The translations under genes were made by a program, and so were the position numbers. From Poecilobothrus nobilitatus (taxonomy: Eukaryota > Arthropoda > Insecta > Diptera > Dolichopodidae), in the NCBI GenBank assembly GCA_947095535.1, contig OX352772.1:190370198-190434197 (forward strand): DNA of 64,000 bases, read 5' to 3'. The number at the start of each line of letters is the position of its first letter. Within the stretch, counting starts at the first letter, position 1. This document shows, piece by piece, positions 1 through 8,028 of the stretch. The notes beneath the pieces are model-generated. The model saw nothing but the letters and a program-made list of their open reading frames with translations. It ran no database searches and was not told the DNA's origin.

Positions 1-79
1 TGAATATTACTTTAAGTTCTCTTTTAATATTTTTATCGTTGACTGTTGTATTTATTATGCTATATACCTTCAAATTTAC

Positions 80-694
80 TTATACGAACAAAATCCCAAC
101 TTTGTGTTTTGCTTTTCGGAATAATTTTAATTTATTGTAGATAGTTTTTAATAATAATTTCTCATTTTTCTTTGTAACCTTTTTAGGTGGAAGGTTAATT
201 GTATGATGATATGTTGAATTATATTTTTCTATTAGCGATGGTAATTAATAGTTAACCATTTATATGTGCCTTGTAATTGTTTCCACATCATGTTTTTTAG
301 GGTACGATTGAAACGTTCTACAATTGATGCTTTTAGTTCTGAATATGTATGATAATGGCTAATTTTACTTTTCCCCATTAGATTTTGGAATTTTTTTGTT
401 AAAAAATTCCGTACCTTGATCAGATTGTAAATTTTTTGGTTTTTTACCAGCACCCTTAAAAATATTTTTCATTGCGGTTAAAACATTATCAGTGCTTTTG
501 TTTTTAATCGGTTCAATATACGCAAATTTTGGAAATGTATCAATAACTGTTAATAAATATTTATATGCCTTATTAAATTTTGCATATGGAATCATTTCAA
601 CCAAATCAATTTGCCAAGTATCATTTAAACCCTTTTGAATAAATTTTCTTCTAGCACCTCTATGAATTTCTGACAAAACTTGTAGCCTCGACAT
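80..694 (-). pseudogene. Polinton/Maverick integrase (INT), frameshifted
   Basis: Retroviral-type (rve, RNase H fold) integrase that inserts Polinton DNA. The D,D,E triad is visible: D in DLVEM, D in SDQGTEF, E in ASIVERFNRTL. Text around it (YKYLLTVIDTFPKFAYIEPIKNKS, split here as YKYLLTVID and PIKNKS) is typical of Polinton rather than LTR-element integrases. The frame breaks near 365-450: the N-terminal part ends about residue 109 and the rest continues in another frame to about 240. Weaker similarity to the basic C-terminal region continues to about 80, and the chromodomain lies outside the window or is lost. It runs opposite to the ATPase/capsid genes that start at 1040. Confidence 0.85.
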
Positions 695-944
695 TATTCT
701 CGTACCATTTAATTATATTTTCCAAAATGATTCTATAATTTTCTATTGTATGACATTCACATGTGTCCAGTCCAGAAGTAGAATTATCATATGCCCACGG
801 ACAAAGGACAAAATGAGAACCATAAATTGAAGTAAATAAATCTCCAGAAAAATTTTTAATGTGTTTATATAGATTTAATATTAGTTTCTTATGATCATCA
901 ATTAAGATGGAGGAATAAATATTTAAGAACCCCTCCACTTCCAT
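660..944 (-). CDS. hypothetical 94-aa protein upstream of INT
   Basis: Open frame with an ATG at 944, overlapping the start of the integrase in another frame by about 35 bases. I do not recognise it. It has four cysteines in its second half and is rich in I, N and K. It sits between the integrase and the divergent ATPase, where Polintons often encode short lineage-specific proteins. It could be a chance frame in AT-rich DNA, or the decayed N-terminal part of the integrase gene. Confidence 0.3.
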   Translation of the reverse strand: MEVEGFLNIYSSILIDDHKKLILNLYKHIKNFSGDLFTSIYGSHFVLCPWAYDNSTSGLDTCECHTIENYRIILENIIKWYENNVEATSFVRNS

Positions 945-1039
945 AATTCACAATGACTGTACTAAGAATTGGTTCGCTGTTTTTATATTATTTCTAAATT
1001 GTATTTTAAACTCAGTTTCTTATCAGACACAGACCAAAA

Positions 1040-1410
1040 ATGATTAATTTTATTCATCCATTTACAATGATGATAGCGCGACCATCTGGATGCGGAAAAA
1101 CAACATTTATGTACAATTTAATTGAAAATATTGATAGATTGATTTATCCGAAAATTGAGGCAATAAAATGGTGTAAGCCACAAATTTCTGCTATTCCAAA
1201 AAATCTAGCTTTTCCTGATATAGACTTTTATACCAGTATCCCAAAAGAGTTTAGTGGTAATGAAAATAAACTTACTTTAATTGCTCTAGATGACTTAATG
1301 TTAAATTCTGAAAATAAACAAGTATGTGAGCTATTTACTAAAGGTTAGCACCGTCACAATTTATCTATTATATTGTTAACGCAAAACGTTTTCATCAGGA
1401 AAAATTTTCA
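1040..1410 (+). pseudogene. Polinton packaging ATPase (FtsK/HerA), N-terminal part
   Basis: Genome-packaging ATPase that pumps DNA into the capsid. A Walker A-like stretch RPSGCGKTTF lies about residues 14-23; the family usually has a glycine where this copy has R, so nucleotide binding is probably impaired. A Walker B-like stretch (LTLIALDDLML) follows near residue 80. An in-frame TAG follows FTKG at about 1346. After it comes the family's HxHNLSIILLTQN sensor-like segment in another frame, ending at about 1405. There the sequence jumps directly into the major capsid protein: the C-terminal half of the ATPase, all the small genes seen between ATPase and MCP at 60.9-62.4 kb, and the MCP N-terminus are missing. 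Confidence 0.8.
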
Positions 1411-2462
1411 AGAAATAGGAACCGGAGCTGATGCAAAAGCAACCCCGCAACCCAGTTTTGTAAATAATTTATTACACTCTTTAATTAAACAATGTAATGT
1501 AACTCTAGATGGAAAAAACATCACTTCTTCAGACTCCTTATACCATTATAAAGCATATTTAACTACTTTACTAAATTATGGTACAGATTCCAGTCAAACA
1601 CATCTGGAAGCATCTGGTTGGGAATTGGATAAACCAAATGTAAATGATTTTAACAATTCTCGTTCTAAATCAAGGCAAAAATTATATAATAATTCTACAA
1701 AAGTAGAATTAATCACAAAATTACATGTAGATTTCTTCAATACTCCCAAATTACTTTTAAATAACGTTGACATTCGAATTGCTTTGGCATTAGAAAAACT
1801 GGAAAATTAGATTTTTTTACTTTCTTTAACGATAACGATGAAAGTTATTTAAAAATTCTCAAAGCTTCATTATACATGAAACATTTAACAATTAATCCTA
1901 GCATATTAATAGCACATAATACTGTTTTGGAAAAGGCTAACGATTTTTATACGAGAAATGAAATCAAAACATTTACAATTTCAGATAACACATCCAACAT
2001 ATCATTGGATAATATATTTATAGGCAAATACCAAAAGCCCTTGTATTTTGTATGGTTAATAATGAAAATTTTAATGGTAAAAGATCAAAAAATCCATACC
2101 ATTTCGATCATCAAAATCTCATACAATTTTAATTATATGTAAATGGAGTGCCTACACCAAACTCTGCAATTGAAACAAGTTTTACATTGAATAACCATTG
2201 CAATTCTCGCATATATTTAACACTATTTAGCGGAACAGGTTTACAACATTCTGATAAAGGGCATCAAATTTCAAAAGAACTATTTTCAAAATGTTATACA
2301 ATACTAGCTTTTGATTTATCACCAGATGGAATTGATACATGTCAAAGTTTATTGAACCAGGAAGTTGTAAAGATTGAAGCAAGACTCAGTTCCATTAAGA
2401 CTATTAACTTCAACATTAACATCCATTGTGTTTGCGGAATTCGATGCCAGTATCGAAATTGA
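1411..2462 (+). pseudogene. Polinton major capsid protein (MCP, double jelly-roll), broken
   Basis: Hexon-like capsid protein. Diagnostic text includes NNLLHSLIKQCNVTLDGKNI, followed by YHYKAYLTTLLNYG, LEASGWELD, the middle segment MKHLTINPSILIAHN and the C-terminal LFSGTGLQHSDKGHQIS. It aligns by eye block for block with the better preserved copy at 62.56-63.88 kb. Stops or frameshifts occur near 1808, 2140 and 2459, and the N-terminal ~100 residues are lost in the deletion that fused it to the ATPase. It precedes the conserved small protein and the protease in the usual Polinton order. Confidence 0.85.
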
Positions 2463-2529
2463 CAAAAATTGTAACGTCTACTTAAACATATAAAAGGAAG
2501 TTTAATGGACTATCTGTATTCATTTGAAA

Positions 2530-2811
2530 ATGGCCTGTGCACTATTAGATTTATCGTTCTGTACGGATGACAACAATACAATATTTGTAAAACATCTTGC
2601 TGTAGCTGGAATAAAAGAAAAATGTAAAATTATTGTAAAGGAATTAAAGTATAAATTTCCGACCAGAGATTTAAAAAGAACAGAGATTGAGAATTACTCT
2701 TTTGGTCATATCGATAACGAAAAAACAACAAACAGTTTAATAAAGTTACTTGAAAAAACCGATACAGTCTTAACAAATGTAAAACTTAAAGCTGAATTTC
2801 TGAAGACATAA
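2530..2811 (+). CDS. Polinton conserved small protein (MACALLDL family), possibly truncated
   Basis: Uninterrupted frame from ATG 2530, chosen because MACALLDL matches the start of the same gene at 63926 (MSSSCAFVDVKF) and both come right after MCP. The shared pattern is (C/A)A(L/F)(L/V)D, then FxVKxLAVAG. It is also related to the minus-strand remnants at 5.1-5.6 kb and 57.2 kb. I know the family only as an uncharacterised Polinton-associated protein of insects. The length here, about 94 codons, is shorter than I would expect, so the C-terminus is probably lost. No function assigned. Confidence 0.6.
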   Translation: MACALLDLSFCTDDNNTIFVKHLAVAGIKEKCKIIVKELKYKFPTRDLKRTEIENYSFGHIDNEKTTNSLIKLLEKTDTVLTNVKLKAEFLKT

Positions 2812-2924
2812 TAAGATATAAAACATCAAAACATCATAATAAGAGGAAATACTCGTCTAATTCATATTTCTCGTTTACAAAATAATGAATACACTTTAGA
2901 TAACGAAAGCTCTGAAATGTAATA

Positions 2925-3220
2925 CTGCAACACGTAAACTATTTAAAGGTGTCCAGATCAAATACCGAAAAATATTTCCAAACCTGCTATTTTAGTAATA
3001 AACACCGACACTTCTGCTGAAAAATGAACACACTGGTTAGCAATTTTTATGCCAGTTCAAGGGTGTGCAGAATATTTTTAATTCGTTTGGAAATCCACCA
3101 TTCCACAGTGAGATTGTAAATTTTCTACAATCAAAATGTTCTGTTTTCAACAATACGCGCTTACAAAGCGACCGTACATCAGTTTGCGGTCAATATTGTT
3201 GCGTATATTTATGGATGTGA
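2925..3220 (+). pseudogene. Polinton maturation protease (PRO, adenain-like) remnant
   Basis: Cysteine protease related to adenovirus protease, which cleaves capsid precursors. Visible landmarks are a tryptophan/His-containing THW segment disrupted near 3030, then FNSFGNPPFHSEIVNFLQS, and the nucleophile-bearing segment SVCGQYCCVYLWM at about 3178-3217, ending at TGA 3218-3220. The two halves are in different frames, with a break around 3060-3075, and the 5' part is riddled with stops. Position downstream of MCP and the small protein fits a Polinton gene string. Confidence 0.75.
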
Positions 3221-3395
3221 TGTAACTGCAAAAGTATGAAAATTTTTATTAATTTATTTAATATGTACAATACATCCCCACTAAAAAGTGAAAAAAAAAA
3301 TACAAATAATGTTTCTAACATTTTTTAAATGTGAAAAAAATGTGACTAAACACTATAAATACAAAATGTTTGATATAAAATTCTTCAGTTAAAAA

Positions 3396-3524
3396 ATGGT
3401 GCAAGAATCAAATTCAGCAGTCGTTGAAAAACAAAAAAGTGAACCTCCGCAAAATCTTTTACTAAGTTACATGAACCCTAATCCAACAAGGGCAGGAACT
3501 CAAAAATCAGCTAAACATCAATAA
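3396..3524 (+). CDS. hypothetical 42-aa ORF
   Basis: Short ATG frame, polar with a proline-rich C-terminal half (PPQNLLLSYMNPNPTRAGT). It may be the N-terminus of a further Polinton gene cut by the LINE that begins immediately after its stop. Not recognised. Confidence 0.25.
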   Translation: MVQESNSAVVEKQKSEPPQNLLLSYMNPNPTRAGTQKSAKHQ

Positions 3525-4720
3525 TTCGGCCATAATAATAGAACAATATCTTAACCAATCCAAACTTGTAAAAAGAGCATTTAGAGCGGACAAAAGGAAG
3601 CACCTCGGTAGAATAGCTCGAGAAGCTGATACTGCAGCAAATAAATATGATATGAGGACTGTGTATAATACCATCAACAAACTCACAAACCAACCATGCA
3701 GAATCAGTCAGCCAATAATAAATCGAGACGGGGAACTAATTACTGAAATCAATCAACAAACCCAGAGATGGAAGGAGCACTTCGAAGAAATCAGTAACGT
3801 ACAAATAATAACTGAGATGCAACAACCAGCCAGCAATATTCAGCATAATAACTACAACATCAACCGTTCCACCCCGACAATACTGGAAGTTAAGGATACC
3901 ATTGTCAGATGTCAAAACCCTAGAAGATTTGGATTTCGCAGATGACATATGCCTTCTATCAAACAACCAAGAAGACGCACAATCCAAGCTAAATCACCTA
4001 CAGTTAATATCTCGAAAAATTTGTCTCGAAATCAACATTAGCAAAACCAAAGTAATTCACATACACCAGGCAAATAACAACCCCATCAAGCTAGACGGTC
4101 AAGCCATTGAATGCACTACGATTTTCTGCTATCTGGGAAGCATCATCACACCAACAGGCGGCACTAATGAGGATGTGCAAAATAGAATTGATAAAGCCAG
4201 AACAGCTTTCGGCAGACTTCGCTCCATATGGAACAGCTCGCAAATATCAAGACGAACCAAGCTAAGCATATTCAATTCATATGTAAAAGCCACATTAACA
4301 TATGGATGCGAATCATGGCTACTTATTAATTCCATAAAAAATAAAGTACAAATCTTTATCAACAAACATCTCAGAATAATATGCCGAATATTCTGGCCCA
4401 ACAGAATTAGGAACGTAGATTTATGACAATTAACTGGCGAAGAACCAATTGTGAAGCAAATCACCAGAAGGAAATGGAAGTGGATTGGCCATACCCTAGG
4501 GAAAACTAATAGTATAACAAGAATGGCGCTGACCTGGAATCTTCATGGTGGGTCCAGGGCGAGAGGTAGACCCAGAACAAAATGGAGAAGAACGGTGCTG
4601 GAAGAGTTAAGTAGATTCGGAAAATCATGGACCGACATAGAATTACTAGCAAATAATAGAGAAGAGTGGAAACTTCAAGTTGAAGACCTATGCTCCTTAG
4701 TGGAGTAACAGGGAAAAAAA
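3525..4720 (+). mobile_element. RTE-like LINE, internally deleted
   Basis: Fragment of a non-LTR retrotransposon ORF. It starts inside the EN-RT linker (NKYDMRTVYNTINKLT at 3640-3690), then jumps at about 3900 from a pre-RT segment to the catalytic-site segment LDFADDICLLSNN (3927-3965). Most of the RT fingers are therefore deleted. Downstream are the thumb region, SYVKATLTYGCESW, and the C-terminal module RRKWKWIGHTL...SRARGRPRTKW typical of RTE-like LINEs. A TGA at 4424 and a frame change separate the last module (4451-4708). A 3' A-run at 4713-4724 fits a LINE tail. Confidence 0.75.
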
Positions 4721-5090
4721 AAAAGTTATATCTTATATATCTTATATTATATAAAAAACAAACAACAAAAATACAAATTGGATTTAATGTTGAAAACTTT
4801 GCTGCATCAATAATTTTTCAAAGTCATCACAAAGTCCTTTCTGAGATGAATTATTTGGTTGGGTATGCCTTTTATCAAAATCTTAAAAACATCCAACCTA
4901 AATTCAATTCAAAATGATTTTTGCTAACATTTAATCATACTGGGCAAACTAAAAAAATTACATTGCAACTAGATGAATACACCCGCCTTTCTCTTATGTT
5001 AGACTTTATACAAGCAATAATGTCATACAGGCTATTTTCAACTATTCCAGGCTATTTTATGAAATACCTATGTTTTTGTCAGAAAAAAAT
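4721..5090. other. AT-rich intergenic stretch
   Basis: No recognisable gene. Two plus-strand frames here (4690-4917 and 4921-5229) have no recognisable motif. The sequence lies between a LINE tail and the minus-strand Polinton remnant and is probably decayed Polinton DNA. Confidence 0.4.
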
Positions 5091-5605
5091 ATATTGGTCA
5101 ACAATAAATAAAAAAAACATTTTTAAAACCAATTATTTTCTTTCTTACCAATTATTCATACAATTTTTTACAGTACATCTTTTTTTCCGTATTCTGATGG
5201 TAAGGGCAAATGGTGGTGAAATTCCTTAGTTTCTGAATAGATGAAATGTCCTTATCTAAATTGATAACTTCTACTGCACTCGAAACAAATTTATCTAAAA
5301 TTTTTTTTTCTGGTACCCCTTTACATAAACGACATCGAATGAATTTAAATGTTCTTTTAAAATATTTTTAATTGCTAAATATTCAATAAATCCATCATCC
5401 CAGTCAAGACCATTTATTTGTTTCTTATTAAATTCCTTTTGTTATTTAACATCACTATTTAATTCCTCGAAGGAATACGGTGCTTTAAACATGAAAAACA
5501 TCGGTACCAGTGAACCTTCAGCTACCAAAGCAAATTCCTTCAAGAAATATTGCTTATTATTTCCAACAATAAATTGTAAATCATTTATTCTTTGCTCTTG
5601 CTCAT
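5091..5605 (-). pseudogene. Polinton-associated small protein homologue (minus strand), decayed
   Basis: Reading the minus strand from 5605 gives a recognisable stretch containing FIVGNNKQYFLKEFALVAEG, then FKAPYSFEEL, GLDWDDGFIEY and DVVYVKG. After a frameshift it continues to a C-terminal FTTICPYHQN. I know this pattern as an uncharacterised insect protein family that travels with Polintons; its N-terminus resembles the small gene at 2530. There is one stop near 5445, a frameshift near 5320 and no start codon. A related N-terminal scrap lies at 57.17-57.25 kb. The order of a C-x2-H near the end after a basic/acidic core is a family trait; I assign no catalytic function. Confidence 0.55.
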
Positions 5606-5930
5606 TTTATTCTTTACTTTAAAATAAACCAGCAGGCTTCTTTATTTTAAAATAAACCAGCAGGCTTTTATTTATACCTCTGATTCCAGTAACTAAGGTG
5701 GAGGGTACATAGACATTATACAGAGTGGGGAATTTTTGGCAACCGTTTGCTATATAATCTAGGCCGCTGGACCAAGGGAGCCGCCAGGCATTGTGCTGGA
5801 GCAAACTCTCTAGACTGTTACCGGAATTCCGTGGACCGTTTGCATTAACGGACTTCCGGAGACCTTCTTCAACCTGCGGGACTGTTTCAGGACCTAAGAA
5901 CACCTTTGAAATTTTTTAAATATTTTAAAG
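5606..5930. other. unassigned segment with 18-bp direct repeat
   Basis: Contains two tandem copies of TAAAATAAACCAGCAGGCTT (5617-5637 and 5644-5664). The minus-strand open frame 5619-5903 is less AT-rich than its surroundings but matches nothing I recognise. Possibly a short insertion of unknown class. Confidence 0.3.
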
Positions 5931-5971
5931 AAAATAAAAAACAAATTAAATATTTTTACTAAAAATTATAT

Positions 5972-6239
5972 TTATTTAAGCAATATTTTCTGTGAATCAA
6001 TATTAATTGATGGAATAAGATCAAATAGAGCCATATTCCATCCATTTGTATCTCGTCCCATAAATTTTATACAAAAAAAGGTTCCATTTAATTCTTCTAA
6101 CTCTGATTTATTAGTAACCTTTTTTGGAAAACGATCCGTCAAATGTTATGTTTTCTTTATCCAGTGGATTTTTCACCTCACAAAGAACTCTTTGACATCT
6201 TTTTGTGTCTAAAAATTTCCACTCGATCACTTCATACAT
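5972..6239 (-). pseudogene. hypothetical ~89-codon protein, one frameshift
   Basis: Starts at ATG 6239 (MYEVIEWKFLDTKRCQRVLC) and is open to a run of A at 6120-6126, where one base shifts the frame. The other frame then stays open to TAA at 5972. The coherent composition across the shift (KNPLDKENITFDG, then KSELEELNGTFF and WNMALFDLIPS) argues for a once-real gene. It lies just upstream of, and on the same strand as, the Polinton-associated remnant at 5.1-5.6 kb, so it may belong to the same element. Function unknown. Confidence 0.4.
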
Positions 6240-6507
6240 TTTACCTTTATTTTAAGGAATCAATGTTGTGGTACGTATTATTCTCAAGAAAAATATTTCA
6301 AGAAAAGCCTAACGGAATATAAATTAAAATATTAGAATTAATATAATAATTTTAAAAATATCTTACCATTATTTTTTTTTTTAATTGAACTGAGTAAAAT
6401 AAGAATGAATTGAAAATATACAATATTTGTTTACTTTATATACGTTTGCAAAAAAAAAATATTCATTTGACAAAAGCTGAATATTATTATTGATATAAAC
6501 AAAGTTG

Positions 6508-6930
6508 CATTATTATCATTTTCTGATGATTGACAGCTTTTGTATTTAATTTTAATTGTTATTAAATTATAGCTTAGTAAATCGTCTATATAAATTGGAA
6601 ATGATAACTTTTGACATTTTATTATTTTTTATTATTTATTAGAAAAAGACTGTAATTAAAATTGAAAACGTTAAAAACAGATCAAACCTTATTAATTAAA
6701 TAAAAAACAAATGTGTAATAAAATAAATCAAAAAGTTGAATTATTATCATTTTCTGATGATTGCCAGCTTCTATATTTAATTTTAGTTCTTATTAAATTA
6801 TAACTTAGTAAATCGTCTATATAAATTGCAAATGATAACTTTTGAAATTTTTTTTTTTAATTTTTATTATTTATTAATAGAAAAAGACTATAATTAAAAT
6901 TGAAAAGGTTTAATAATAGAACAAATCTTA
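6508..6930 (+). repeat. imperfect tandem duplication, two ~200-bp units
   Basis: Units at about 6508-6700 and 6729-6930 share TTATCATTTTCTGATGATTG, then CTTAGTAAATCGTCTATATA, GATAACTTTTGA and AGAAAAAGACTRTAATTAAA in the same order. Each unit includes the same TATA-like CGTCTATATAAATTG. They differ by scattered substitutions and A/T-run length, so the duplication is old. Confidence 0.8.
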
Positions 6931-6999
6931 CTTAAAAGTTGCATTATATGTAAAAAGTTTAACATTGGGTAAAAGTATAGTAACATTTTAACATTGAAT

Positions 7000-7060
7000 A
7001 AAGTATATATATATATATATAAGGTGGTACCATTCCATTCAACAAAATAGTTTTTTTAAA
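7000..7060 (+). promoter_or_regulatory. possible TATA promoter for the zinc-finger/polB gene
   Basis: An (AT)n run at about 7003-7022 followed by AAGGTGGTACC and a CATTCAACA-like start region ~70 bases before the ATG at 7091. In AT-rich DNA this could be chance. Confidence 0.25.
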
Positions 7061-7090
7061 ACATCCAACAAAGAATTTTTATACAGTAAA

Positions 7091-7548
7091 ATGGAACTAG
7101 AAACAAAGAAAATTAAATTAACTGAAAAAGGAGTAAGTTACGTCTGTGAAACTTGTTCAAAAAGTTTTACAAAAAAAATCATTTAAAAAAGCAAATGAGA
7201 ATGCACGAAAATTTGAATAGAAGTAAATGTAACATTTGTAATGCTGAATTTTCAAGGCATAGGAATATGTTACGTCACATGAAACAACATAGGTTTTGTG
7301 AATATTGTAATGTTAGAGTTAATAATTGGAGCTACAATATTCGTTCAAACATTCATAAAAATAAAGCTGCCGAAAAATTTGGTGATAATATAAGATTGAT
7401 TGAAGAGTCATTTGAAAACCGAATCCAAACTTATATAATTGACAATACTGATGAATCTATAATTAATCTAGCTGAGTTTTTTGAAACTACAGTGGAAACC
7501 GCTTATAGTCAATATGGTTTATTGTCACAATTCGTTTATTATCAATAA
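7091..7548 (+). pseudogene. Polinton polB N-terminal zinc-finger domain (part 1 of split gene)
   Basis: ATG at 7091. One frameshift in an A-run at about 7171-7177 splits finger 1. Three C2H2-like fingers are visible: C-x2-C in YVCETCSKSF with HLKKQMRMH, a clear finger in CNICNAEFSRHRNMLRHMKQH, and CEYCNVRVNNWSYN. Then follows the ESFENRIQTYII segment. That order (fingers, then F-x-NRI-x-TY, then an LxEFF helix) is how insect Polinton DNA polymerases begin, so this is better read as the polymerase N-terminus than as a host transcription factor. The downstream part of the domain reappears at 20937 and 29549 after inserted elements. The stop at 7546 lies just before the Tigger insertion. Confidence 0.6.
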
Positions 7549-8028
7549 TTTTTTTGACAACATCTATTTTCGCAGTTTTCTTTGTATTTTATTTTGTTTA
7601 TTGTAAAGAACGTTTATAGTCATATACCTGTTATTATCATACAATTTAATTGCCAAAAATTTTAAATTTCATATAATGTAATGATGTTTATAGTCACTTG
7701 TCGACAAAACGCCAAATTTTTCTAGAGCGAGTAAAAAAGAAATTATTTATTGAATATTTCAATGTTACAAGTGGGAAATATTGGAAACGAAATAATCGAT
7801 ATTATAATCTAATGAAATAATCGACATTATAATCTATATACATACATATATTAATCGACAAAGCAGCTTCATTTCAATTTTTTTTTAAATTTGAATAAGT
7901 ATGACATATGTATTCTTACTGGATGGAACATAATTTGAGGTTTGTGCTTTTTGCATTGTACATATTATGTACATAGATATGTAATTAAAAAACTTTTTAG
8001 TCACCTTATTTTGATTTAGAAATTAAAA

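Larger units (their letters stand above)
6240..7090. other. non-coding AT-rich region upstream of the zinc-finger ORF
   Basis: No gene seen. It holds the ~220-bp tandem duplication listed separately and a TATATA run just before the zinc-finger frame. Confidence 0.5.

Noticed and set aside
1..4200. left and right Polinton pieces (1-6 kb and 60-64 kb) as the two ends of one element
   Set aside because: Both carry ATPase and MCP on the same strand, so they are two copies, and no Polinton terminal inverted repeat was found at either place.
6990..7022. (AT)n run as a functional promoter
   Set aside because: Kept only at low confidence, since AT dinucleotide runs are common throughout this AT-rich window.
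7153..7548. C2H2 zinc-finger frame as a host transcription factor gene
   Set aside because: The sequence after the fingers (ESFENRIQTY...) is that of the Polinton polB N-terminus, and the rest of polB lies downstream once insertions are removed.
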